From a virus: 64,000 nt of DNA. The notes under the pieces were generated by a model. The model ran no database searches. It saw only the letters and a program-made list of their open reading frames with translations, and was not told the origin of the DNA. Both the position numbers and the translations under genes were made by a program. This document shows positions 18,535 to 28,894 of this stretch, piece by piece; the first letter of the stretch is position 1; every line of letters begins with the position of its first letter. The stretch is from the IMG/VR virus record IMGVR_UViG_3300025096_000004, positions 62,001 to 126,000 of that record; one strand, 5' to 3'.

Positions 18535-20549
18535 TGGCTATTATAAGATACACTGCTAGCGCAGACAACACAATAACAAATGCTTTTACTGAGACAATCT
18601 TGTCTTCACAGAGAGCCACCGGATCGAACATGGGAAAATCCGATGTGCTTGAAGTATTTTCTATATATGGCCAGAGTTCCGGGTCCACAGGAGTTTCATC
18701 CGAATTGTCGAGGGTTTTGATCAAGTTCAACACAACAAAGATTGCTTCTGATCGCAATACATCAGCAGTCTTGCCGGCTTCCGGGTCTGTTAATTTCTAT
18801 CTTTGTCTTTATAATGCCCCGCATGTTTCAACCCTTCCAGAAGACTATAAGTTAACAGTAGCTCGTGTAACAAATGACTGGGAAGAGGGCTATGGCCTTG
18901 ATATGGATAATTATACAGACAAGACATATGATGGTATCGGCTCTAATTGGGTGAATGCCCAAGGAAGCCCAGCAGCAGCAACATTGGTCGATGCGATTGA
19001 TCTGACCGGCGTTTCCTATGGTGATAAATTTACGATGACAGTCCCAACCTCCGCAGGTGGAGATGGTGTCGCCCACCAATTTGTATTTGATCGTCATACC
19101 GACATCGACAACCTCTCCGATACAACTGGTTTTGGTATTAACACCCAGCATGCCGCCGACGATGCAGCAAAGGCTGCAATCTTGATTAATGCTATAAATG
19201 GAACAGCCGATACTAACAACTATCAATACGGCGGTGCTGCCCTCAGTGCCGGATCAACCCTAGCGGCTGGAACATTGGGACTCACAGCAAAGCAAGGCTC
19301 TAGCACCTCCAAGATTACTTTAACAATGGACGACAAAGGCGATGCTGGAAATGTGGCAGTTCTGACCCGTGTTACTGGATTTGCTGGTAGCAAACTAGTC
19401 ATCACCGCCGCCACCGGCGGACAGGGCCCATGGACAAATTTCGGTGGAGATTTTGTAACAGCCGCCAATAGCGGCATGGACTTTGTTGATGTATCTTTTC
19501 CAGATGGCGATGAGGATATTAAAGTGGATATCACATCAATTGTTGAGGGTTGGGTTACCACTGGTAATACAAACTATGGATTGATAGTTAAGATGTCTTC
19601 AAGTTATGAGGCATATTTTTCTGCATCCTCCGGCGCTGATACGGCCACTGCAACACACAACACATCTGGCGCCAAGCGATCTTATTATACTAAGAAATTC
19701 TTTGGCCGAGGTACTGAGTATTATTTTAAAAGACCTGTCATAGAAGCTCGATGGGATGATTCAGTCAAAGACGATAGGGGCAATATTTATCTCTCAAGTT
19801 CATTGGCTCCTCAAGCTGATAACCTTAACAAAATTTACTTATATAATTACATCAGGGGCAAACTCACAGATATCAAAGGCAACAGCAGTGAGGTACCCAA
19901 TGTTAAATTTTATTATTCCTCCGGCTCTGTACCAGAAGGCCTGCCGAGAACCTTTATTGAAAGTAATTCTTCTAAAACCAGTAACAACGCAACCCGGATC
20001 TCGAAGGGGTTATACAGCATCTCTTTCGCAATTAACAAAGATCAATTTCCAGATGGCTATCCATATCTCATCGATGTTTGGGCCCATGAGGGCAAGGAAA
20101 TACACACTGGCTCCGCAATGTTGCCCAAGTCTTTTGGATTTTCAAGTGTGAATCCAAATTCTCAATATGTTCTCGCAATATCAAACATGCGAAAGTACTA
20201 TAACAAAGATGAAACTGCAAGGTTTCGAGTATCAATTCGCTCAAAGGATTGGTCACCCACCATACACACAATAGCCTCAAACAATGTTGAATTGGCCACG
20301 GTTCCGAGTGCTTCCTACGAAATTTATAGAGTTATTGATGAAGAGATCGTCATTCCTTTTGGAACTGGTTCAATAGCACACACTATGTTATCACATGATG
20401 TGTCTGGAAACTATTTTGATCTTGATATGGGTAATTTAGAGCCGGGCTATTCTTACGGCGTTAAAATATCGATATACGAAGATTCAATCGGCTCATATCG
20501 AGAACAGCCATATACATTTAAGTTTAGAGTAAGAAAAGATGAGTATTGA
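18534..20549 (+). CDS. Tail/baseplate beta-sandwich protein with an inserted domain
   Basis: A 671-residue protein. The N-terminal part (LSRVLIKFNTTKI, then VARVTNDWEEGYG, NWVNAQG) and, after an interruption, PWTNFGGDF and IKVDITSIVEGWV resemble a DNRLRE-like beta-sandwich of phage fibre proteins. Between them, residues about 143-297 are an Ala/Thr/Gly-rich domain (AIDLTGVSYGDKFTMTVP; AAILINAINGT; GDAGNVAVLTRVTGFAG) of a type found as a repeat in other virion proteins. The C-terminal half is beta-rich. Its position right after gp6 suggests a gp7/gp8-like wedge or fibre-attachment role. It overlaps the next gene by 11 bases. Confidence 0.65.
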   Translation: MAIIRYTASADNTITNAFTETILSSQRATGSNMGKSDVLEVFSIYGQSSGSTGVSSELSRVLIKFNTTKIASDRNTSAVLPASGSVNFYLCLYNAPHVSTLPEDYKLTVARVTNDWEEGYGLDMDNYTDKTYDGIGSNWVNAQGSPAAATLVDAIDLTGVSYGDKFTMTVPTSAGGDGVAHQFVFDRHTDIDNLSDTTGFGINTQHAADDAAKAAILINAINGTADTNNYQYGGAALSAGSTLAAGTLGLTAKQGSSTSKITLTMDDKGDAGNVAVLTRVTGFAGSKLVITAATGGQGPWTNFGGDFVTAANSGMDFVDVSFPDGDEDIKVDITSIVEGWVTTGNTNYGLIVKMSSSYEAYFSASSGADTATATHNTSGAKRSYYTKKFFGRGTEYYFKRPVIEARWDDSVKDDRGNIYLSSSLAPQADNLNKIYLYNYIRGKLTDIKGNSSEVPNVKFYYSSGSVPEGLPRTFIESNSSKTSNNATRISKGLYSISFAINKDQFPDGYPYLIDVWAHEGKEIHTGSAMLPKSFGFSSVNPNSQYVLAISNMRKYYNKDETARFRVSIRSKDWSPTIHTIASNNVELATVPSASYEIYRVIDEEIVIPFGTGSIAHTMLSHDVSGNYFDLDMGNLEPGYSYGVKISIYEDSIGSYREQPYTFKFRVRKDEY

Positions 20550-23500
20550 AGACCTATTTAGAAAAAAAACAGTTGTATTTGATAGCTATGCTTCCGCCTC
20601 CGTTGATGCAGAATCATCTGAATTTATTTCATCATCGATCGCTGAAAATCAAACATTTTTGCCTGTTATTGATTTTGGCACCGCCTCTAATTTTGTAAAA
20701 TACGGATCTGCTGAACTTTATTATGAAAATGCAATAAAGAGAATTTATCAACGTTATCCTTATGATGGATCCTTGTCTGAAAAAAATGAATATCATTTGT
20801 CATCCTCAGCTTTAGATCGATGGATATATAACTATAAATACCCTAAGACGACTGGATACATAAATCTGGGAACGACCGGTCAATGCACTGACAATGATGA
20901 TCAGGGTTATTACCAATCTGCTCCGACATCAACAACTCCTAATAGTTGTACATCGGGCGTAAATGAATACATAAGAGTAAATGGAGGAATTCATACAGCC
21001 TCTGTTGGAATGGAAGGCACACCGCTAGCTGATGTTTATGATGACGCTGTTATATACCATACAGCGTCTAATCGAACAACTTCGCTTAGGATGAACTTTC
21101 AATCTGGTTCAACGATCGAATTTTGGCTTAAGAAAGATAGTTTTGCCCACGCTCGTAGTGAGGTTATATTTGACGCTTGGAATGGCGTTTTGTCTAGTTC
21201 TAGTGGTTATGGTCGATTAAAATTATATATGGATACCTATGGGTATACAAATCTTGGCAACAATTCGCCTTTGTTTGTTACTGTCTGCTCTTCATCTACT
21301 CCGATTGATAACACCTCTGCTGGTCGAATTGCAGTTAAAAATATTGGGAAAAATATTGGTAGCTCTGTTGCTCCTTATCCAATTGATTGGACTCACATCG
21401 CAGTTAGTTTTCTGTCTGAATCAAATGGCATGAGGGTTAAAACTTATGTTAATGGTGAAGAGAACGATGACCAACTGTTGGGTTCAATAGGATTTAATGA
21501 GGTAACTGGGGCCATTACTGCTAACATTGGGGCCCTTCGTGCTACTCCTCCATCTGATTCTGCCACGGCTAATCATGGTGCAAACGATCACGATATAATG
21601 AATGGATACGGCAAACTATCTGCATCTCTTGATGAATTTCGATATTGGAAAGTCAAAAGGACCTCTGAGGAGATCCAAAAGAATTATTGGCATCCGATTG
21701 GTGGAGGTCAAAATAAGAAGCACCCCGATGAACAATTAAGAAATTTAGGAGTTTATTTTAAATTTAACGAGGGTATCACAGGCACCTCATCTACAGATTC
21801 TGCCGTCTTGGATTATTCTGGTCGAATTGCTAATGGTAATTGGGTCGGCTTCCCCGGCTCGGTTGCAAGAAATACAGGCTCTGCATTTGTATCCGCCTCC
21901 GTGTTAACCTCTGAACCTCCCGATCCTATTATATATTCTTCTCACCCAGAAGTTGTTTCTTTATCATCAGAAATGCAAGAGTCAGGATCATTGCATGATA
22001 GAGTGAGTGGCAGTTTTTTATATGAAACTATTCCACACTGGATTCGCGAAGAGGACACCAAAGGAAACACAAAGGCTCTTTTTCAAATCATGTCAAGTTA
22101 TTTTGATACATTACATTCACAAATTACTGAATTGACAAAGTTGCAAGAAAAAAGATATTTTAATATTGACAATCCTGATTATGAGGTTCGACCAACAGAC
22201 TTTGCCAAAAAAATGCTTGATGGTCGAGGCCTGCTGGTTCCTGAGCTTTTCCCAAATACTTCTGTGTTAGAATATTTCATGCAAAGAAATGAAGATAAAA
22301 TAAAGTTTGATCATAGCATTAATGATATTAAAAATATGATCTATCAAAATATTTATAACAATTTAGAATACATTTTTAAATCCAAAGGAACCCATGAAGG
22401 TTATCGTAATTTATTGAGATGTTTTGGCATTGATGATGAAATACTTAAGTTAAATATGTATACTGACAAGGGTATTCATTACTTTAGAGATAATGTAAGA
22501 CATACTTCGGTTAAGAAAAAGTATATAAATTTTAATAGTTTAGATAAGATAGAAGCAACAGTTTATCAAACAGCATCCACCTCTGGTGGTAATACTTTTA
22601 TTGCCGGCACCAAGACGGCTTCTAGTTATGAAAGATATTCTTCATTCACTTATGAGGTTGACTTAATAGTGCCCTTTAAGGTAAAGCCCGGCCTTTCTGG
22701 ATATTATTCTATTGATTTTGTAACAGCTTCTATATTTGGCCAACATGAGGCAAAATCAACCGCATCTGACTATACATGGGGTGAAGGCCCTGTTGATGAC
22801 GCCGCATTTCAAGTTTATTTAATTCGAGAAGAAAGTAATTCTGAAAATGCTTATTTTATGCTAACCTCCTCTGTCTTGGGAGTCGAATTAAAGACTCCAA
22901 CATATTATAAGATTTATGACAACGAGCGTTGGAATTTGGCTGTTAGGATAAAACCAGAGCATTTTCCATTTGATGGAGGTGTAACTAGTCAAATAGCACC
23001 TTCTTATGTTGTGGAGTTTTATGGTATTAATTACGCACTAGACAATGTTCGCAATGAGTTTGATCTTAGTACTACAATTAGCAATGCCTTGGGTTCTGCC
23101 CTTCAACATGCCAACAAAAGGGTTTATATGGGCGCCTATCGCACCAATTTTACCGGTTCGGTGTTGCAAAAAACTGATTTGCAGATTGGATCTCTCCGTG
23201 TTTGGATGGATTATTTAGATAATAGTGTGATAAAACAACATGCATTGGATCCGTTTAATTATGGTGCATCAAAAAATGCATTTTCAAATTCTACCATGTT
23301 TACATATAATTTGAGTGGATCTCATATTCCAAAGTATGATTCTTTGGTATTATTTTGGCAATTGGACACTTTAACTGGATCTGATTCGAGTGGCTTTTTG
23401 GCTATTGATGATTTCTCAAGCGGTTCTTCTGATTCTGTATATGGTTGGGTAGATAATATTATAAGAGAAAAACACCCAGCAAAGGGCCAATATTTCCCAG

Positions 23501-26500
23501 CCTCATCAACTTCACCAATTTCAAATGAATTTATTTTTGCTAGCAGAAAGCAGCTACCTGAAGTGTCGGTATCTTATGACAGGATATTCGTCAAGGAAGA
23601 CGAAGAAAAATATTTTATTGAAGATGACGATCTAAGTGACAATTTTTATTCTCTGGAGAAGAGTTTTTATGCTAATGTTTCTGAAGAAATGTTGGACACC
23701 TTTTCAACAGTGGCTGAATTGTCAAATCTTATGGGAAAATATCAAGATCGGTATAAGAGAAATTACACCAAGATGGACCATCTTAGAAAATTGTTCTTTG
23801 AGCGGGTCGACGGCGATTTAGATTTTGACCAATTTACTTCTTATTTCAAGTGGATTGATTCTTCTATTTCGACAATAGTTAGGCAACTTGTTCCTATTTC
23901 TGCCAGAATTTCTCCTGATGTATCCAATATGATTGAAGATCATATGCTGGAAAGGAACAAATATGATAATAAATTTCCATTATTAGAGCGAGAAGTACAA
24001 GATCCTAAGTTTGGTTCCATAAAAGCAATTAACGAGTTAAATTATAATTGGAAATTTGGCCACGCTCCAATTGAAACCGTAATTCCTGAAACTGCAACCT
24101 GTTTGTTCATCGACAATCACAATCAGGTTAACTCAGTTGAATATTTAAAAACCGAATATTCAAGTTTAGACGGTGGAAATAGCACTTTGACAACATTTGC
24201 GCCAACTGATTTTACCATTTCAATGTGGTTAAATCCAAGTTCTTTGATGAGTTCCAAGGCAATAATTTTTGCTCTTCATCGCTCCAATACATTTATAAGT
24301 CCGATACAAATTGGCATAGGTTCTAATAATAAATTGTTTTTTACGACAATCTATAGTGGCGACATGATTACGTGGGAGGCTGATGCATTGCAGTGGGGAA
24401 ACCAACTCCCCTTGGATCAATGGTCACACATTTCCATAGTATTTAATGGTTCCGCCACGAATGGTGCCCAATCTGACTCAACAGTGACTTTTTATACCAA
24501 TGGGTCGCCATATTCGGGAACCATAAACAGAACTACATCTGGCGGTTCGTTCCCAACGGGCAGCCCTGATTCTTATGAAGACACTTCAGGTTGGCTTCTC
24601 GGTGTCGGCATGGCCGGCGGAGCCTTTGAATTTATTGGAAAAATTGATGATTTGGCTGTTTGGAAAACTTTGCTATCTTCATCTGAGGTATCTGCGGCCT
24701 ATAACAGCGCCACCCCGGTTGATTTGAAAACAGTTCAAGCATCTAATATTTTAGCTTGGTGGAGAATGGGAGATAGCCATCACGACACTGATCCTCCTCA
24801 ATTAACGGTGTACAATGAAATTGACTCAAATTTTCCTCTTGAGCAGATCGGAGAAGCAGGGGCAATAGAATTTCAAACTGGTGTTACAAATGTATATAGT
24901 ACAACTGTGCTAGCCTCATCGGATCCAACGTTTGATAATAGACATTGCTTGTGGTGGGATGAACGCGCCCTCCGGGACCATGATGTAACAACGAGTAATT
25001 CAACAAATGATGAACAAAGAGAAACAATAAGAAAATTAAGCACATTTGAAGTCTCTTCCTCTTCTCCTATTTTTTCTAAAACAGATAATACAATATATTC
25101 CGGCTCTGCTTATGCAATACGAAGATTCTCAAAGCCTTACAAATTGACGGCCATCGAGCAACCAGTGATCCATGCTGGAACGAATTATGATAGAAGAAAA
25201 AATCGAGATATAATCCACAATGCAGTTCACATTCATGGACCATATGCTAGCACTGGTGTTCCTTCGAACATTGTACTGGTCGGTGCCCTCGGCGGCGATG
25301 GTCTAACCAAAGAGATAGATTGTGTTGACATCGAGGAGCCAACTTTGGACTCTTCGGGGACATCTATTATTGCCAGAAAGAAGAAAAGGAATAGTGCTGC
25401 CATCATGGGGCGCGAATACGAAGATGAAAAACATACGCTTGATAGAATTCTTCCCGGTGATATGGTGTTACCATTTAATATTTATTCCTCTTCAACTGAC
25501 GGTATGGATGGGACTTATAAAGCTATACGATTTACCTATGCTAAGAATATTATTTTTACAAACTTGCATTCTGACACCTATGGAAATCAAAATGATATAG
25601 GTCTTCAAGGCCCCTTTTCAGATACTTGGGTCGGCGGCCATCAACATCGTCATGTTCCATTAAACCATCCAGATGCAAATTATATATCATACACGCCATC
25701 AAATAACCCACAGAAACCAAACCCAACAACTCCTCCTAATAATTTGGCAGACCTTCACACGAGACCAGAAGCTTGGTATATTTATCATCAATCTGCTGGA
25801 AACCTTGAGGATCCTTTGGGTAATGGCCCAGACACCGACGGTATCATTGGCGTTGTAGGTCCTGACTATGGTTTCGGATATCCATCTCCTTTTATGAAAT
25901 ATGCTTATAAATATCGTGATGAAAGGGCGAAGAGACCGTTTAATATTAGAAATATAAAAACAATCCGACCTCAGTTTGATTCAACTGGGTCCTATCTTCT
26001 TAACACCGATGGTATCCACCGCCAGTCTCATCCATATTTTCACTCATCCTCTGGTCAGAGTCATAAAATGACCGGGTCTGCTAGACTGGGGAATTTTTAT
26101 TCTAATTATGAGGTGGTTCAAACTACCGGGCGCTCTACCAACAATCTTTATCTCAGAAAAGCTTTTGGATCAGCAGATGTGGATGGTCAGGAGTCTCCAT
26201 TTTTACCAGAGGCGATGAAAAGTGCTAACTCAGAAATATATTCTGGCAACACTTTGTTAACGAACGCCACTCACTATTCTTCATTGTATGGTCGAAGACC
26301 ATCTGTGTTACACACCCAAGCAAACCATTTTTTGCGAACTCCATCTGCGGCCGAGGGCATTGGCCACTTGGGAACCAAACAGTATTGTGTTGATTTTACC
26401 CAAACACCAGACTCTGGTTTATCTATTCGGAGATTGTTTACCAACTTACATCAAATTAATGGTACGGGAATCTTGAGTGAGTTCTGTTTTTCAATGTGGT

Positions 26501-28893
26501 TTGGGGTTTCTCTTTTATCTCTGGGAAATGATAGATACACTATCTTGGCCAAATTCGGTGACAACTCTTTGGACTATACCTCTGAGGTTCATTTGTGTAG
26601 AAAATCAACAGGTGATATGGGTCTTAGAATTGTCATTGGTGGTTCAGCCTCTATTGGTGTTTGGGAGTCTACAGTTGATAATCTTGAATCTTTGGGCACC
26701 AATTGGAATCATGTTGTTATTGAGTTCACTGCAACGACTCAGGTTCCTCGGGTCTTTTTAGAGGGACAAGAAGTGGAACTGACTCAAACTCAAACACTTG
26801 ACGGTTATAATTCTGCTTATCAATCTGAAGGTCATTTATGTATGTCGGAAACAACAACTACATATAAAGTTGATATGACAAACACAACCACACTAGGCCC
26901 CACCACTTTGAGTAAATATGTTGGCTATTTGGGTGACTGTTTTATGGTATTGCATAAATCACAATCCACAGGGTTTTCAGATCGCCTCTTGAAAAGGTTT
27001 TATAATAGAGGTCACTTGTGTGACCCAACCACCTTGACCGACAGGGAGGTGTTATTTTGGTTCGGGATGGGAAGAGGCCCCTCTGATAAGCTTTTGTCGC
27101 AGGGCCCGTATGGAACCAATGTATCTGTTTATGACTCCTCTCTTCTTGAGATGGAAGATGGTATTAAAATATTCAATTTAGTTCAAAAAACAGCACCTCA
27201 TATTGATATTATTTTGGACCAACAGGGCACCGGCGGCCCTAGTGACTACAATCAAACAACTACTGAAAACTCTTTTAAAAGCCGCGACGGCATTGGCTCT
27301 GGTCCACTTCTTGTTGACAACAGCGGTTATCATTGGGAATATGCGTTTGATAAAAATCCAAGTCTTACTGGCTCTAATTCGGATTCTGTGTTTGTAAATC
27401 GATTTTCTTCTCCCGGCGGTCCGGAAGTAATGAGTCGTGGGTTTTTAGACGCCGCCGCCGGTGAATATTCTGTTTATAATGCGCTGCCTTGGAGAAATTT
27501 GAGTGTTCGAGGTTTTAAGCCAAAATCCGGCCCGGTCAATTATGGTGTAATATTTCCAATAATGGAAGATTCTGGGCCCTTTAATGGAACCAACTCTTCT
27601 CAATCTGGCATACATGTTGTTGATCATCACAATGAATTTGATGGATTGGTGGCCAGATTGGCAAGACACTCTGGAATATATGGCACTGATCCGAAAAAAG
27701 TTAGACATATTGATATAACAAACGAGAATGAGAATGCATCGTTTTTAGAAGAGCGGTTTAATATGCCATCATGGCACAAACAGCAAAGAAACATAAGTCG
27801 AGTTCCCACAACAGCCTCAACAATTTCCTCTCCGGAATTTAGAGAAATATTTGATAATGCTTATTTAAACACTCCAATTCCAAGATCCGATTTCCAATAT
27901 TCTTGGATCACAGACTCTTTGGGTCAAGACTACAATATCCACAGTGGAAAGCAACGGGTATATGGTTATACCCCTCGAAATGGAGAAGCAATTGTCAGAA
28001 CTCCCACTACCGTCAACGGAAGTTCTCATTTGCTTCAATTGTCATCAACTAACATTGGGTATAGGGTAAATCCACTTGCGGATTTAACTAAATTTTATAA
28101 TCAACAGTGGACTTTCGCCGCATGGATTCGCCCCGATTTCAGTGGCCTCTCCACTTTCCGCAATTTTCTATACAAAGTTAATATGCAGAATCCACAAGGC
28201 GCTACTATGCAGACATCGATTTATATCTCTGGCAATGTGGCAAAGTACCTGTATGTAAGAGTGCCAAGTGTTGACGGCACTTGGACTGATTGGTATATTC
28301 CTTTCGATAGTTATTATGACCAAAGGTGGCTTCATGTAGCAGTCTCTTTTGATGGTAGCGAAGAAAAAATATCTAATCCTATTTATATTTATATAAATGG
28401 TATCAAAGTGAATACCACTCAATCGGGAACTTGGGAAAACCCCTCTGTTACAACTTGGAACTTTCCTAAAGTTAATTTGTATTGCATGAATATAACTGGC
28501 AATGGGTATAACTTCGTCGGCGCCGTTGATGAGACTGTGGTTTATAATAGGGCCCTAAACAACAATGAAATAGAAAAAATCTATAATCTTGGAAAGGCTT
28601 ATGACTATAAGGACAAATCGGCGGTTTATGGTGTATCCGCGTGGTGGAGATTCGGAGATTCAAATGATTTTCAAGGAGACTCTCACAATGTGCAGGACTC
28701 TGCCGCCGATGGAAGTCAAGTTAGAGATCGATCTGGCAGTGAACTTCACCTTAAAGTAGCTAATACGGGTGTAGATATATTTCAAATAGAACAAACAAAT
28801 GTGATTGGAACCTTTGATCACAAAATAGTGGGAAAGAAGTCGCTTGTAGAAGCAATCATTTTCCCAAGCGCATCAGAGATAATAGGAGTTTAA
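20539..28893 (+). CDS. Giant tail adhesin with multiple LamG-like domains
   Basis: A 2784-residue protein. At least four laminin-G/concanavalin-like beta-sandwich domains can be read, near residues 175-370 (TIEFWLKKD), 1220-1390 (FTISMWLNPSS; WSHISIVFNG; GKIDDLAVWKT), 1955-2145 (FCFSMWFGVS; WNHVVIEF) and 2520-2690 (WTFAAWIRPD; WLHVAVSFDG; GAVDETVVYNRAL). AWWRMGDS and AWWRFGDS follow the second and fourth. Such domains bind glycans or proteins. The region 480-780 is more helical and may assemble into the baseplate. The protein is the best candidate in the window for host-surface contact. It ends one base before the next gene. Confidence 0.75.
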   Translation: MSIEDLFRKKTVVFDSYASASVDAESSEFISSSIAENQTFLPVIDFGTASNFVKYGSAELYYENAIKRIYQRYPYDGSLSEKNEYHLSSSALDRWIYNYKYPKTTGYINLGTTGQCTDNDDQGYYQSAPTSTTPNSCTSGVNEYIRVNGGIHTASVGMEGTPLADVYDDAVIYHTASNRTTSLRMNFQSGSTIEFWLKKDSFAHARSEVIFDAWNGVLSSSSGYGRLKLYMDTYGYTNLGNNSPLFVTVCSSSTPIDNTSAGRIAVKNIGKNIGSSVAPYPIDWTHIAVSFLSESNGMRVKTYVNGEENDDQLLGSIGFNEVTGAITANIGALRATPPSDSATANHGANDHDIMNGYGKLSASLDEFRYWKVKRTSEEIQKNYWHPIGGGQNKKHPDEQLRNLGVYFKFNEGITGTSSTDSAVLDYSGRIANGNWVGFPGSVARNTGSAFVSASVLTSEPPDPIIYSSHPEVVSLSSEMQESGSLHDRVSGSFLYETIPHWIREEDTKGNTKALFQIMSSYFDTLHSQITELTKLQEKRYFNIDNPDYEVRPTDFAKKMLDGRGLLVPELFPNTSVLEYFMQRNEDKIKFDHSINDIKNMIYQNIYNNLEYIFKSKGTHEGYRNLLRCFGIDDEILKLNMYTDKGIHYFRDNVRHTSVKKKYINFNSLDKIEATVYQTASTSGGNTFIAGTKTASSYERYSSFTYEVDLIVPFKVKPGLSGYYSIDFVTASIFGQHEAKSTASDYTWGEGPVDDAAFQVYLIREESNSENAYFMLTSSVLGVELKTPTYYKIYDNERWNLAVRIKPEHFPFDGGVTSQIAPSYVVEFYGINYALDNVRNEFDLSTTISNALGSALQHANKRVYMGAYRTNFTGSVLQKTDLQIGSLRVWMDYLDNSVIKQHALDPFNYGASKNAFSNSTMFTYNLSGSHIPKYDSLVLFWQLDTLTGSDSSGFLAIDDFSSGSSDSVYGWVDNIIREKHPAKGQYFPASSTSPISNEFIFASRKQLPEVSVSYDRIFVKEDEEKYFIEDDDLSDNFYSLEKSFYANVSEEMLDTFSTVAELSNLMGKYQDRYKRNYTKMDHLRKLFFERVDGDLDFDQFTSYFKWIDSSISTIVRQLVPISARISPDVSNMIEDHMLERNKYDNKFPLLEREVQDPKFGSIKAINELNYNWKFGHAPIETVIPETATCLFIDNHNQVNSVEYLKTEYSSLDGGNSTLTTFAPTDFTISMWLNPSSLMSSKAIIFALHRSNTFISPIQIGIGSNNKLFFTTIYSGDMITWEADALQWGNQLPLDQWSHISIVFNGSATNGAQSDSTVTFYTNGSPYSGTINRTTSGGSFPTGSPDSYEDTSGWLLGVGMAGGAFEFIGKIDDLAVWKTLLSSSEVSAAYNSATPVDLKTVQASNILAWWRMGDSHHDTDPPQLTVYNEIDSNFPLEQIGEAGAIEFQTGVTNVYSTTVLASSDPTFDNRHCLWWDERALRDHDVTTSNSTNDEQRETIRKLSTFEVSSSSPIFSKTDNTIYSGSAYAIRRFSKPYKLTAIEQPVIHAGTNYDRRKNRDIIHNAVHIHGPYASTGVPSNIVLVGALGGDGLTKEIDCVDIEEPTLDSSGTSIIARKKKRNSAAIMGREYEDEKHTLDRILPGDMVLPFNIYSSSTDGMDGTYKAIRFTYAKNIIFTNLHSDTYGNQNDIGLQGPFSDTWVGGHQHRHVPLNHPDANYISYTPSNNPQKPNPTTPPNNLADLHTRPEAWYIYHQSAGNLEDPLGNGPDTDGIIGVVGPDYGFGYPSPFMKYAYKYRDERAKRPFNIRNIKTIRPQFDSTGSYLLNTDGIHRQSHPYFHSSSGQSHKMTGSARLGNFYSNYEVVQTTGRSTNNLYLRKAFGSADVDGQESPFLPEAMKSANSEIYSGNTLLTNATHYSSLYGRRPSVLHTQANHFLRTPSAAEGIGHLGTKQYCVDFTQTPDSGLSIRRLFTNLHQINGTGILSEFCFSMWFGVSLLSLGNDRYTILAKFGDNSLDYTSEVHLCRKSTGDMGLRIVIGGSASIGVWESTVDNLESLGTNWNHVVIEFTATTQVPRVFLEGQEVELTQTQTLDGYNSAYQSEGHLCMSETTTTYKVDMTNTTTLGPTTLSKYVGYLGDCFMVLHKSQSTGFSDRLLKRFYNRGHLCDPTTLTDREVLFWFGMGRGPSDKLLSQGPYGTNVSVYDSSLLEMEDGIKIFNLVQKTAPHIDIILDQQGTGGPSDYNQTTTENSFKSRDGIGSGPLLVDNSGYHWEYAFDKNPSLTGSNSDSVFVNRFSSPGGPEVMSRGFLDAAAGEYSVYNALPWRNLSVRGFKPKSGPVNYGVIFPIMEDSGPFNGTNSSQSGIHVVDHHNEFDGLVARLARHSGIYGTDPKKVRHIDITNENENASFLEERFNMPSWHKQQRNISRVPTTASTISSPEFREIFDNAYLNTPIPRSDFQYSWITDSLGQDYNIHSGKQRVYGYTPRNGEAIVRTPTTVNGSSHLLQLSSTNIGYRVNPLADLTKFYNQQWTFAAWIRPDFSGLSTFRNFLYKVNMQNPQGATMQTSIYISGNVAKYLYVRVPSVDGTWTDWYIPFDSYYDQRWLHVAVSFDGSEEKISNPIYIYINGIKVNTTQSGTWENPSVTTWNFPKVNLYCMNITGNGYNFVGAVDETVVYNRALNNNEIEKIYNLGKAYDYKDKSAVYGVSAWWRFGDSNDFQGDSHNVQDSAADGSQVRDRSGSELHLKVANTGVDIFQIEQTNVIGTFDHKIVGKKSLVEAIIFPSASEIIGV

Positions 28894-28894
28894 G

